DNA from: Termitomyces sp. T153 | Taxonomy: Eukaryota; Basidiomycota; Agaricomycetes; Agaricales; Lyophyllaceae | DNA length: 64,000 bases | Assembly (NCBI GenBank): GCA_018296165.2 | Contig: JACKQL020000103.1 | Span: 1-64,000, forward strand | Direction of reading: 5' to 3' | Shown: positions 22,018 through 34,518 of the stretch, piece after piece | Layout: every line of letters begins with the position of its first letter | How positions within the stretch are numbered: the first letter of the stretch is position 1 | Position numbers and translations under genes: made by a program | Notes under the pieces: generated by a model | Told to the model about the DNA's origin: nothing | The model's database searches: none | What the model saw: the letters and a program-made list of their open reading frames with translations, nothing else

Positions 22018-23995
22018 TTGTTTGTGTAATTGGGTAATGATTGGGTGTATGGAGACAACATAAAGTTTGATCAATTTATAATCTATTGCTCCAACAACTG
22101 TTTATGTAATTATATTTGTGTGAAATTGTGGACTGAGATCTGAGATCTGAGATCTGGACAATAGTCAAACACTAACACATGTAAATCTAACAGTCAGCTA
22201 CAAGAAAACCCATATATAAACATATTATGTATCATTTGTAGCTACTTATAATATATATATACATTGAATATACTACAAGTATTGTATTCAAATCAGATTG
22301 ATGAGTTGATCTAGTAAGCCTCAGACTTGCCATGCATTGCAATGGCTCATCCTCAATGGTTTTGATTTGATTCACTGGGTATCTCCTTGTCAATCTAGTA
22401 GACTTTAGACTTGTCATGCTCTGCAATGGCCCATCGTCAATGGTATTTGATGGTGCACCTACATAGATTCATTTTTCTTGCAACCTTGACTCAATAGTGA
22501 GACAGCCAAAAGACAAACTGCATGCACAACAGGAAAAATTGTGGTTATGCTCAACCATCTTATTCAGTGCCAGTACTGCCCACAAAACACCAAGAATCAT
22601 GCAAAGAGGGAGAAAGGATGGAGATCAGGTAACCCAGATCATGACAATTCCATTAATGATACCTCCATTTTCACATCAGAAAAGCAATCAAGCTCTACCA
22701 ATAGTGTTACAAATCCTCTGAAGAGGCAAAGTTCATTTGTTGTTGAAGCAAAGAAGGCTTTTATATTTGCTGCACAGTAGCAGATTGAATCTTAAGATCA
22801 GCTTCTTTGTGCCTTTGTCTCTGCTGGATGGTCTTGGAGATGAATATACAGGAAACTGTAGGTGCAGTAGCATACCAAATTGGCAACACAGTTGCTGCAA
22901 GGGTATTAAGGTTGGTGTTGTTGACAATCTATGTATGATCCTGAGGACCCTAAAAGTCAACAAGTTCTTCCATGGTTATATATCTGGTGCACATTTTCCT
23001 GGATGTGATAAGCTATCTGGACCCATGATCCAATGTTCTGTGGTCCAAAATTGAAAGTGAACTCCAAAAAATATCCAAGAATGAGTACTTAACAATGCAA
23101 TGGTGAATGATGGATGGAAGGATGTTTCAAGGTAGCACACCATGAGCTTCATGTTTACAGTCAATGAAAAGGTATGACTTCATTCATCATGGATCTATTA
23201 ATTTGATACTGAAAAACAAAAGCATATTTGACTCATATGTATGATCAGTCCTTGGAGCATATAACTGGTGAAAACTTTACTAAGCTCATGGAGAGTGAGT
23301 TCAAATATTTAAGATCAATTAGTGCAAAGGTTATCAGAGTTGCCAAAGGTGATGGAGGAGGATGAGTGAAAGGCTCACCATCTCATTCAAGAGAAATACC
23401 CCTGGCTTGTTTCTGTTTACTGAAGTTACCAGGTATGTCTAAGTATATTCAAGGATGATGCGTAAAGAATTCTCAAACTTCTACAGATTCCACTAATCCT
23501 TGCAGACTATAAAAAGCAAAAGAAATGGCCTGGTAACAAGGACACAACTCTGCCAGACTAATCTCTGAGCTCTGGTTGGAGCTCAAGAGAGGGAGGAGTA
23601 CTGGGGGATAGAATCCTCCTAGGTATGGAGTTGTTAGGAGCAGGTTTGGTGCTGGGGGACATAGTGCCCCTGACAATGAGATGAGCAGCTCAATGGACAT
23701 GAGGCCCATAGGAGTGGGGCTAGGAGATGTGGCCCTGCCAAGTTATGCCATGGCAATGTAGCAGTTGCCAATGTGGGGGTGTCATGTACCCCTGCAGTGT
23801 GGTGGAGTGGGAAGAGGATGTGAGGGACCAAGGGCTCCTCTACCAGTAAACTTTGAATACTCTGTGGCCACACAGCCTGAATGGTTGCAGGAGCTCTGAC
23901 AGTACATGGTGCCATAATTTCATGTGGCCCCAGGACTAGTGGCTAGATCTGGTCAAGCAATGGGCATGGCAGGTCAATGGCAACCTGCTACCATG
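22018..23995. other. CpG-poor transposon-like sequence, unassigned
   Basis: Short direct repeats of GGTTTTGATTTGATTCACTG-type phrases occur at 22300-22440. Frames around 22540-23340 give protein-like shreds with cysteine pairs (CQYC) and ENFTKLMESEF, reminiscent of transposase remains, but with many stops and shifts. I cannot name the family. Confidence 0.35.
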
Positions 23996-24176
23996 TGTCA
24001 GGGGACATCCTGTTTGCTCCCCCTTCTCCTCCTCCAGTTCTTGTTGGATTCCCCTCCTTATAACTTTCCTTTGTTCTCCTTCCTTTCCCCTATCTATTGG
24101 TCCTAGTCTCAACCCTCTTGCTTTACTGGTTCTCTGTGCATTATTCAGACAAGTGTGGCCCCTTTGGCACTGCCAC
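23996..24176 (+). mobile_element. Truncated LTR, family C
   Basis: The piece starts TGTCAGGGGACATCC and follows the solo LTR at 60371 for about 180 bp, including CTCCTTATAACTTTCC, ACTGGTTCTCTG and ATTCAGACAAGTG. The similarity then stops, so the 3' two thirds of the LTR are gone. No duplication can be read. Confidence 0.6.
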
Positions 24177-24722
24177 TAGCTTATGTCAGTGCTGATCAAT
24201 TGCTGACACATCACTTTTGTCTTTTCTTTCTGTCATACTATACTATCTATAATATATGGGATGACTCCTAAGAAAGTGGCTGTGCGCTCAATATATGCAA
24301 CAACTTTGGATTGTGCTGACTAAAATTTGTCAGCTGCTGACCAAGAACCTTCCTTTTTGGGCAGCTTGGCTATTTTTCGCACTTGGAACAGATTTTTTCC
24401 AAAAAAAATTATAGTATACAACTTTACTGAATATACACTATCTTTTGACCATGTGTAAAACATGCCAAATAGCCTGCACGTGTGAAACAGGCCAAACACA
24501 ATTTAGTGGACACTGTTTTTCACACCTTGCGCGTTTTTTGACACAACATGACCAAATAATGGGCATTTCCGAAGTTGTGGAAAGGAGGCCACACGACAAA
24601 GTATGTTTTGTCACATCTATTGATTGATTGATGTTGACTAACAAGCTTATTAGTAACTCCTTAACCACATTGAGCTATTGATACATCAAATATCTCATCA
24701 TGCAAGTCAATTTTAATGGTTT
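24177..24722. other. Probable 5' leader of the Helitron or its flank
   Basis: No coding region is supported. The Helitron 5' end (a TC after a host A) cannot be placed from one copy. A GTTATAG at 24757 may be the acceptor of a leader intron in front of the RepHel frame. Confidence 0.35.
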
Positions 24723-27700
24723 TTGACTGTTAAATGGCTTAACAATGGATGTTATAGGCAACCACCTACTACTCCTGAAAGCCAAAGGCAACAAGCTAGG
24801 AATCAAAGGAGACTTGAACAGTTACAAATGACAGATCCTGACAATCATCGAGCAAATAGAAACAATAGATCTTTGGAACAGATCAATACTGTGGTTGTTC
24901 CACCACTTCAATTTGGGCCTGGGGGTATGGGAACTGGGGGTATTAATCAATCTATGGGATCTGGGGATATGGGATCTGAGGGTTTGAGGCTTAATCACCA
25001 AGCTATAGCCACCACTTGTAGCTCTTCAGGAAGACCTATTAGGCAGCCAGTTGCTGCTGCTGATCCATTTTCCATAGTGATCCCTGAAACTGTTTTGCCT
25101 GAAGGATGGGATGCTCCTTTGCAGAATCCCATTCCTAGAATGGTGCCTCCTCCACCTGCTCCTCCACTTAGAAGAGTGAGAAAAGTTCCTATGGAGAATT
25201 CTATGCCCATCATGATGCCATCTCTATCTGTTGTACATGGAAGGGACAATAGGCTCAATCAGCCCACTATTGCTCAACCTACAGTGATCATTCCTCAAAC
25301 TATTTTGCCTGAAGGATGGAATGCTCCTTTACAGCATCCTATACCCAGAATGGTGCCTCTTCTACCTGCTCCTGCACTTAGAAGAATCAGACCTGCTCCA
25401 CCTCCCCCTGCTCCTAATGTTGCTCAGGAGATGGAAAACTACTAGATCAGACATGAACAAGCATTGGCTGTATTAGAAGAGCAACAAAGGCTGAGACAAG
25501 AGCAGGACAGGCAGCAGGCATTAGCTATTTTGAGCCAGGAAAGACAGGAAAGAGCAAGACAGGAAGAAGAGCTATTCAGAGCAGAGGTCAGTTCAAGACT
25601 ACTTCAAGATGCTACTTTAATTAACAAAGTTCAATAGCATATTGATCTGAATCCTGAACATAGGCCTTTGAATGCAGCTATGGCTCAAAGAATCTTTCAA
25701 GGTTGGGAACAGCAACATGAAGCTGATCTGGAAGAGGATTTCAATGATTTGGGTCCTCAGAATGATATACCTTCTGAAGATGACTTGGAATATGTTGATC
25801 CTGCTCAACATCAACTAGCAGAGCAATTGGATCCTCCCCTTGATGATCCATTGGGTCCTCAGGATGACATGTCTTCTGATGATGGCTTGGAATATGTTGA
25901 TCCTGCTCAACAGAGACCTGCAGAAGACTTGGACCCTGCCCTACCCAATGATCCACCACAACCAGAAAATCCTGCTGAAAATATACCAGCAGAAGAACCA
26001 GAGCCTCCCCTTGGACTTCCTATTCCACCACAGCTTGGTCCTATTCAGCCTGTTCCAAGAGGAAGGCAACCTTACTTGGTTGAATACCCTTCACACTATC
26101 TTGGTCCTATGACTGTCATATGTCCACACTGCCAAGCTTTACATTTTGATGCTGAAAAGCTCACCAAGTCTACTAGAAACAGCCCAAAGTTTGGCATGTG
26201 CTGCTTACAAGGCCAAGTAAATTTGCCCAGGCTTCGAGATGCTCCAGCAGATTTACTGAACCTGCTCCATGGGCATCATCCTCTCTCTAACACCTTTAAA
26301 ACATCAATCCATCAATACAATGCAGCCTTTGCATTCACATCTTTGGGAGTAAAAATTGACCATGCTATTACCAATGCACCTGGACCATACAGCTTTAGGA
26401 TCAATGGAGAACTACATCATTTGACAGGTGCCTTGCTTCCTATTGAAGGCAATCTGCCTGTATATGCACAGCTCTACTTTTACAATCACAATCAGCAATT
26501 GGGTCAACAGAACAATCCTAGGCTTGATCCTCAGATAATGGCCTCTTTGCAGGATATGCTTGCTAGAGTCAATCCCTTCATTGGCTTATACAAGCAGGCC
26601 AGGCAGATCATGGGAGAAGTTCCAGAAGGCCAACCACAAAGGCTTTCTGTCAAGCTTACAGCTGATTTTGGAAATCCTCGATGCTATAATGACCCTAATG
26701 AACAGGAGGGAGTTGCAGCTGTAATTCCAGGAGATGGCTCAGACGAGCAATCAAATGATCGTGATATAGTCTTGCACTTGCATGGAGGTCAATTGAAGCA
26801 GATCAGTCATCTGCACCCATATTACACTCCATTGCATTATACCATCATCTTTCCCACTGGACAGCCTGGATTTCACACCAACATTTGCTCTCATTTTGGA
26901 CCACAGAATCAACAAAGATCAGCAAAGGTCACCCAAACAGCATATTATGCATACAGGCTGCAGCAAAGGACTTTGGAATTCAATGCACCATTACTCTGGA
27001 GTGGGAGGCTATTTCAACAATATGTTGTAGATGCATGGGCTTCCACTGAACAAAACAAGTTGAATTGGATTTGACACAATCAGAAGAAGATCAGAGCTGA
27101 AGTTTATCAGGGAGTAGTGGATGCTGCTGCTGGAGATGAACAAGTCACCCCACAAAGCCGACGTGTTATCCTCCCATCCTCCCATACTGGAAGTGATCGA
27201 CAGATGCAGCAATTATTCCAGGACTCTATGGCTATCTGCAGGAATTTTGGAAAACCTGACCTCTTCTTGACTATGACTGCCAATCCAAAGTGGTCAGAAA
27301 TTGAAGAAGCTCTCTTGAAGGAACCTGCAGTCAATGGGAAGAAGCAAACAGCTGCTGATCAACCTGATATTGTTGCCAGAGTTTTTGAACTCGAAGAAAT
27401 GCTGTGGTAAAGGAGATCAAGGAAGGTCTCTTTGGCAGCTGTGTGGCTTATGTTCATACCATTGAATTCCAAAAGAGAGGACTTCCACATATGCACATCT
27501 TAATTTTTTTCCATCATCATCATAGGATACAGAATGCAGCTCATGTAGATTCTATTGTCTCAGCTCAAATTCCAGATCCAGTTACTCAGCCTCATTTGTA
27601 TCAGGTATTGGCTTTGTTTGAATTCTTAATCCCATTACTTAAGTTTGTTATTAGGTTGTTACTACTAACATGGTCCATGGTCCATGTGGAGCTGCTAAAC

Positions 27701-30462
27701 CCAATGCTAAATGCATGGTAGATGGCAAATGTTCTAAAAGATACCCAAAGGAATTTCAAGACGCTACTCAGTATGGGGAAAATGGTTATCCTCAATATGC
27801 CAGACCTGACAATGGGCGCTTTTTTGAAAAAAATGGTCATTGTTATGACAATCGTGATGTTGTCCCATACAATCCTTATCTCTCAGCCAAGTATCAATGC
27901 CACATCAATGTGGAGGTCTGTGCTTCAGTAGAAGCCATCAAATACATTCACAAGTACATCTACAAAGGCCATGATGGGACCACTTTGGAAATTGCCAGAG
28001 ACCAGGGAGACCAGAGGGATGAAATTAAAGAACACTTAGATGCCAGATACATTTCTGCAGCTGAATCATGCTGGCACATCTTTGAATTCAACATGCATGG
28101 AGAATATCCTCCTGTGTATCGATTACCTGTCCATTTGGAAGGCCAGCATGAAGTTTACTTCCAGGATAATGAACCTTTGGAGATTGTAGCTGCCAGGCCT
28201 AATGCAGACAAGACTGCACTTACTGCTTGGTTTGAAGCCAATGCCAGATTCCCTAATAACAACACCACTTATCAGAGCTTTCCAACCAAGTTTGTCTATG
28301 AAGCTTCTAAAAGAAGTTGGAAGGAGAGGCAAAGAGGAACAGCTATTGGAAGGATGTACTTTGCTTCACCCAGACAGGGAGAAAGGTTCTACCATAGGAT
28401 GCTCCTGACAGTTGTGATGAATGCAAAATCATGGGCTGACCTTAGGACAGTCAATGGCCACACCTATCCTACTTACAAAGAGGCATGCAAGGCCCTTGGC
28501 CTTTTGGAAGATGATGCAGAATGGAGGCAATGTCTTGCTGAAGCTGCTCCAATCCAATCAGGATCAGCTCTTAGACAGCTCTTTTGCACTATCCTATTTC
28601 ACTGTGCTCCTACCACTCCAGAGGCTCTATGGAATGAATTCAAGCACTCTATTTGTGATGATCTTAGACACAGATTGGAGAATATCCAGCAGTACAGAGA
28701 TAGAGTCTTTACTGATGAAGATGTTTATGACTATGGCCTTCATCTGATCAATGACAACTTGAAGAATTTTGGCAAGACTCTTCAAGACTTTCCTAACATG
28801 CCAGAACCTCAACAAGTTTGGAATGTAATTCCAGGTAAGCTAGCCATTGTATAGAGAATTGACTCTAGGACTGATCAAACAATTTTAGGCAATAGACTTT
28901 TACAAGAAGAAACAGATTATGACATTGAGGAGTTGAAGAGAAGGGTGAATGAAAACAAGGCCAGGTTTAATGGTGAACAACTAGGGGCCTTCAATGAAGT
29001 TATGGACTCTGTGGACAACAACTTGGGCAAGATGATATTCATTCACAGTGCAGGTGGATGTGGCAAAACATTTGTCTGCAACACTTTAGCTTCTGCTGTT
29101 CAGTCCAATGGAGATGTGGCATTATGTGTAGCATCATCTGGGATTGCTGCTTTATTGCTGGAGGGTGGTAGAACTGCACATTCAAGGTTCAAAATCCCCA
29201 TTCCTGCTCTGGATACATCCATTGCCAATATCAAAAGAGGAACTCAGTTGTCTCAACTCTTACTCCAGACTAAAGTTGTCATCTGGGATGAAGTCCCAAT
29301 GCAACACAAAAATGCCATTGACTCTGTGGATTGAGGGTTCAGAGACATCCTGGAGAAGGATGTTCCTTTTGGTGGAGTGACTGTGGTGTTTGGAGGAGAT
29401 TTTAGGCAAACTCTCCCAGTTATCCAATGAGGACTCAGGCAGCAGATGATTGCTGCTTCACTCAAAAGAGGAAGACTTTGGGATCAGATTCAAGTTCACT
29501 ATTTGGTTCAAAACATGAGATTGGATCAGACTCCTGATAATGCTGCTCATGCAGCATGGTTGTTAGATGTTGGTGCTGGAAAAAATCTTGGGCCTGGAGA
29601 AACAGTACAACTTCCTGCAACTATGATCTGTAATGACAGTTCTATCAAAGGATTAATCTCTTCCACTTATCCTCATATTAATCACTATCAAGATGATCAG
29701 TATTACCTGGACCGAACCATTCTTTCTGGCAAGAACTCTGATATAGAGGATATCAACTCAGAGGTTCTACAGAAATATCTAGGAAAAGAGAAGGTTATGC
29801 AGAGTGCAGACTCTGTCATGTCTAATGATGGAAATGTGAATGACCTGACATTGTATCCAATGGAATACCTCAACTCTTTGAAAGCCAGTAATTTGCCTTT
29901 AGCTAAATTGGCTCTAAAGATTGGTGTTCCTATCATGCTGCTCAGGAATCTGGATACAACTAAAGGACTTTGCAATGGGACAAGAATGATTGTCATCCAC
30001 ATCAGCACTAGAGTTCTCAGATGTCGGATCATCAGTGGGGATGCCAAGTTTGCAGGATCAATTGTTTTGATTCCAAGAATCAACATGGATGTCTCTGAAG
30101 AGGATTTGCCAATTCCATTGTGCAGGAGACAATTCCCAGTTCAATTGGCCTTTGCTATGACAATCAACAAGTCTCAGGGTCAATCAGTCAAGCATGTTGG
30201 ATTGGACCTTCAATCAGGAGTTTTTTCACATGGCCAACTTTATGTTGCACTCTCTCAGTGCACATCAGGAGATTGTATCAAAGTGATTTTGGACCCGAAA
30301 GACTGCAAATATTGTCTATCAAGTAATCCTGAATGGTTTACAAATATAAGTGTGACTTTTGTTGGATTCAGGCAACAAATTGCTAACTTCTATGAACTTC
30401 AGCACCTAATGTATATAGTTGGACCATATAGTATAGATATTCTCAATGGTTTACAAATGTAA
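24723..30462 (+). pseudogene. Helitron RepHel (HUH endonuclease + Pif1-type helicase), broken
   Basis: Parts in order: Pro-rich N-terminus with a repeated 37-residue module (LPEGW.APLQ.PIPRMVP, about 25074 and 25281); a duplicated acidic unit (DLEYVDPAQ, DGLEYVDPAQ; 25750-25920); CPHCQALHFDAEKL zinc-type motif near 26110; Rep domain with HUH motif LPHMHI (27488-27496) and two-Tyr motif KYIHKYIYKG (Tyr at 27943, 27955); helicase Walker A GGCGKT (29053-29070) and motifs [31 protein letters not shown]. Two short introns, 27605-27654 and 28835-28888, rejoin QVVTTNMVHGPCG and IPGNRLLQ exactly. Lesions: in-frame TAG at 25443 and 25635, TGA at 27072, 29332 and 29428, and a one-base shift near 27400. 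All five stops can be explained by C-to-T from CAG or CGA. The product cannot be made from this copy. Confidence 0.88.
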
Positions 30463-30648
30463 GTGTGACCATTTGAAGAATTGCTTGGTTAGTACTAACT
30501 TTTATAATTTTCAGCATCTCTAATATATATCAGTGGACATTGTAGTATTTTGTTAATAATGTAATATAGATACATGATTAGTTTATATATAGAATCTCAG
30601 TGTATTGAATTGTAAGGGAAAAGCAACACTTAGCCAACAAAATACAAA

Positions 30649-31216
30649 GACCTAACCAAATGAAGTGAGGTTGGGTCTGGGATGAAGCATTGAGTAGAAT
30701 ATTGAGGACCTAACCTCACTATGTTTGGTTAGTCTGGGACTTAGCATTGAGTTTGAAATACAAAGACCTAACCGAACGAAGTGAAGTTGGGTCTGGGACT
30801 TAGCATTGAGTTTGAAAGACAAAGACCTAACCAAACCAAGTGAGGTTGGGTCTAGGACTTAGCATTGAGTTTGAAATACAAAGACCTAACCAAACAAAGT
30901 GAGGTTGGGTCTGGGACTTAGCATTGAGTTTGAAATACAAAGACCTAACCAAACAAAGTGAGGTTGGGTCTGGGACTTAGCATTGAGTTTGAAATACAAA
31001 GACCTAACCAAACAAAGTGAGGTTGGGTCTGGGACTTAGCATTGAGTTGGAAATACAAAGACCTAACTGAACAAAGTGAGCTTGGGTCTGGGACTTAACA
31101 TTGAGTTAGAAATACAAGGACCTAACCAAACAAAGTGAGGTTGGGTCTGGGGATGAAGCATTGAGTTAGAAATACAAGGACCTAACTGAACGGAGTGAGG
31201 TTGGGTCTGGGATGAA
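30649..31216 (+). repeat. 59-bp minisatellite at Helitron 3' end, about 10 units
   Basis: The unit starts GACCTAACCAAACAAAGTGA and ends TTTGAAATACAAA. Each unit has an AACC...GGTT arm pair. In the second unit (30708-30766) the segment between the arms is inverted (CTCACTATGTTTGGTTAG). The remnant at 4745-4900 has about three units, so copy number varies between elements. Confidence 0.92.
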
Positions 31217-31230
31217 GCAAGAGCTACAGG

Positions 31231-31249
31231 CCCATGCCAAAGGCATGGG
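31231..31249 (+). other. Helitron 3' terminal hairpin
   Basis: CCCATGCC, an AAA loop, then GGCATGGG; about 10 nt before the presumed 3' end, where rolling-circle termination would act. Confidence 0.7.
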
Positions 31250-31294
31250 GCATAGCTTGTATAGTTGTTTCTCATGATTCTGAAGCCTCTGAAG

Positions 31295-32220
31295 TGTCAC
31301 ACCTGGCCTAGGGAATCCCCAGACTTGTTCTCTTTGGATCTTCATCTGCCAGGTGAGTATTTATGTCAGTAGAGACTATACAGTACTCAATAGACTTTGG
31401 CTCTCCCTCTGTCAGTTGTGTGATTGATCCATAGCCTCCAGAGGTTGCCCTTATATTGGCAAAAATCTCTAGATTTGGTCTTGGAGCCCCTTTCTTGATT
31501 GCCTGAGTTTTCTGTTTGGTTCTTCAAAAGGTCTCTCCCCCACCAGTGTCTTGCCACCTCCTGTGCTCCTCTTATGATCCAACCAACCCTTCCAGCACCT
31601 CCCCCTGATGCTTCAAGCCTCCAGAACAATGCCTGGAGCTGTTTGTTGTCTCTAGAGATGCAGGTTTGACTTACCCAAGCTTGCCTTACCTCCCACACTG
31701 TAAAATTCATCAAACTATGTCAAACTACCAAAGCAGTGTCCCTCTCACTCCAGGCTCTCCTGAAATGCCTCCCCCTTGCTCCTACTCCTCCTCTTAAGCC
31801 CCCAGCAGCTGCAGGAAGGTTCTCTTTTGCACTGAGCCCAGAGCTTTTAGCCTCTCACAACAAACTTCCTTGCTCTGCACTCTCTGACATATTTAATGGG
31901 GACTGTAAGATGGGGGAGTGTTTCCTCCAATCCTGCATCACTCATATCCAGTTGAGTGGTGAGGCTTTTGCCTCAAATTGGGAGTGCTTCCAAGTGCTCT
32001 TCTAGATCCAAGAGAGCCATGGTCAATTTCCCCTGCACACAGCTGAATGGCTGTGCTATGGAGAGTCAGCCATCTTCACTCACCTCCTGTAATGACCCAC
32101 AGAAGTGGTGGAAGCCTCCATAGCTGCAGCAGAGGAGCCATTTTCTGGCTCCCCTCCATCAAGTGCAGCCCCAACTGAGGCTGGGCTTTCTTCATTGGTA
32201 GTAATTACTGCCCCAGGTGA
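31295..32220 (+). mobile_element. Ty3/gypsy fragment: 5' LTR end plus gag
   Basis: 31295-31455 begins TGTCACACCTGG and ends CCCTTATA; it matches the 3' half of the LTRs at 40779 and 46326. It contains the duplicated CTCTGCCAG/CTCTGTCAG motif with GTGAGT between. The following 750 bp match the gag start of the element at 41162 and the minus-strand gag near 54000-53800 (L.ALLKCLP, SDIFNGDC, FLQSCITHIQLS). The similarity fades near 32220 and no pol follows, so the rest was deleted. Confidence 0.7.
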
Positions 32221-34179
32221 TATGGTATATACCTATTCATGCATTAATTTTGTAAATAATACCATATTATTGAACTTCTTACTAGCTATTAGAACAGATA
32301 TGAAATACTACAATAGTTGTAACTCTGCAACTATAGTGATTCCAATTGTAGTGACAACTAGGCATGCATGTCAGGGATTTGGGTGGTATTTGAATATCCC
32401 CTCATCATACAAAGCCATGTATTACCAGCTGTATAGAGGTTACAGGCTATACTACTGAAGACTACCAGGATAGTATTAAGGAGCATATACAAGCAGAACA
32501 AAGCAGAAATGGAGAATGACTTCAGAAGGCCTTGTACCTACCAGATCAGAGAGCCCCAGTGATGTGCATTGTTCACAATTGAGTAAATGTGGTATTGGGA
32601 AGTTAGGCACACATTACCTAACATCAGGAACTTTGTAAAATTTCAGACTAGAATGTCAAAGCTTAAGCTAAAAGCTGTTAGATCATGGAAATTAAGCTTT
32701 CCATGTAAGCAGCAGGACTGGGGGGGTTGTCCAGCCAATGATGGCACAACAATTTGACTGCTGGGTAAACCAGACATGAGTGCCAGTGCATTGGGCAGTG
32801 ACCTAGAACATAGGAGACACCAATATCAACATCTCCAGCTCAGAATAGAAAACTCTTAGCCCAGAGACAGATCAATTTGACAAACCACTATATGGGTATG
32901 GCTCCACACTCTTTGCCCAGTGGAGTAGACACTCTATACCTTATACCTTATAATAACTAAATTACTGTGCATGTATCATGTTTGTAGAAATCTGTGTACT
33001 ACCACCTATATATAGTCTGTATTCATAGTTTAACAAAGATCAGTTTCAACTGCCCCACCTTTCTTCTCTTCTGTGTGTAATTGAAGACAAGCAAATTTTG
33101 CATTCAGGTAGCTTTCTGTGTGATTTGAAATCTCCATGTAGTGCTATGCCATTGCACTAAGGTTTCTGCCAGGACTCCTTGTTTTGCCTGTGTGGCCTTT
33201 CTGTCTGTATGACTACCCTAGCATGTATAACATTGCCTGTGTAGCAAAACTCAAACAGCTGTGTGCACTCACCCAGAATACCCCAACCTTTGTACTTTGT
33301 ACATCTTGTTCCAGACCCCTTTTGCCAGAAACAAATATATTCTATTTATTTGGCCTTCTCTTGATTCAAAGTGAAGTATGGTATTTCTTCATACCCTTTC
33401 CTCAAACTCAGAATCAGCAGTTGCCTTGTGCCAGCCTAGAGAGGGAAAGGGCCTGTCTCATTTAGATTTGTATTAGTGTTGTACTGACTCTAGTATATAT
33501 TGTCTGATACTTTTTTGTGTTTGCATATGGAAACTAGCAGGTTCATCACTGGCCCATCTGCAAACCCTGTTGCATTCTCTCAGAATGCAACTACTAAAGA
33601 AACTATGGAGCTGAAGTACCATGACAAGTCCTCTGCTCTTACATCTATCAGCTCAGAAACAACTAATTCTGTCATCCCTGGCACTTCAGGTGCAGCTGTA
33701 GTGACTAATGTCACTACTTCCAATACTCCTGAAGCCAGAACTAGCAGCTCAAGTAATGCAATTAACATTGTATGTGAGTGCTGGGCTGACATTGTGAGTA
33801 ATGAGGAAGTGTTATCATTGCAGATGAATGAATGGGCTGGCTGAACTACAATGTGTAACTCACTCTGCAAGTATTATACATGGGCAAGCTGAGTGCCCAC
33901 CTTTGCCTTCTAGCATGCACTAGGGCAATGTGCCAGATTACCATTCTGCCCTTTATCATTGTAGGACTATTCAAGCCTACCTAGACTTTAATGCAGGGAC
34001 CCCTTCAGAACTCCAGTGCCATACCACAGGTGGAATGCTGTATTCCACTCTCTTCTTGTTCTATACTCTTAATGTGAATCACTATTCCTTATTGGCAGTC
34101 TATAATAATACTGTAATTATTTAATATTACTATTATGATTATAGTAGCATCACCTGAAACTACCCATAAATACCTTTGA
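32221..34179. other. CpG-poor sequence, no recognised gene
   Basis: Open frames such as 33500-33844 (Ser/Thr-rich, 114 codons) have no recognisable motif. Simple AT-rich blocks lie at 32230-32340 and 34080-34160. Probably old transposon DNA. Confidence 0.35.
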
Positions 34180-34256
34180 TGTAACTATGTAAGGTAGTGC
34201 CTTACTTCATACTTTATAGACAGAATTACAATTGGTTTTGACTTACAAGGTGTGAA
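34180..34256 (-). repeat. Dispersed repeat ending in a hairpin, copy 2
   Basis: Read on the minus strand this repeats CTTGTAAGTCAAAACCA, GTCTATAAAGTATGA and then GTAAGGCACTACCTTAC, matching copy 1 at 21155-21245 with one mismatch in the stem. Confidence 0.5.
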
Positions 34257-34518
34257 CTATAAGCAGTGCAACCCATAATGGAAACAGTACACATAGGAAA
34301 CTTCTTGCACCAATGCTATGACAACACCCTCCTGCAGTGAACAGTGGTTGACAGTACCAGTGTCAAGCAAAGCTTCCAGGCATTCAGGGGCACTAGCAAT
34401 AGCAGAGGTGGCAGCATAATCAGCAAGTTTGGGCTTAGCAACAGCAGTAGGCATAGCAATGGTGGTAGCAGGGATCAAAACAGGGCAAGAAATGCTAGCA
34501 ATAGACTTGGAAGTGCTA

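Larger units (their letters stand above)
24723..31259 (+). mobile_element. Autonomous-type Helitron, decayed (5' end approximate)
   Basis: The element encodes a RepHel protein (see pseudogene) followed by a 59-bp tandem repeat array and, at 31231-31249, a perfect 8-bp hairpin CCCATGCC/GGCATGGG close to the 3' end. The shared 3' boundary with the remnant at 4935 is CATAGCT at 31251-31257. The last bases here (CTTG) and there (CTCA) are not the textbook CTRR; both could come from CTCG by CpG decay, or the true end may lie a few bases away. Helitrons move by rolling-circle replication and leave no target duplication, which fits the lack of one. Confidence 0.8.

Noticed and set aside
30649..31216. 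Regularly spaced repeats that could suggest a CRISPR array
   Set aside because: Units are head-to-tail without unique spacers, in a eukaryotic Helitron; a minisatellite.
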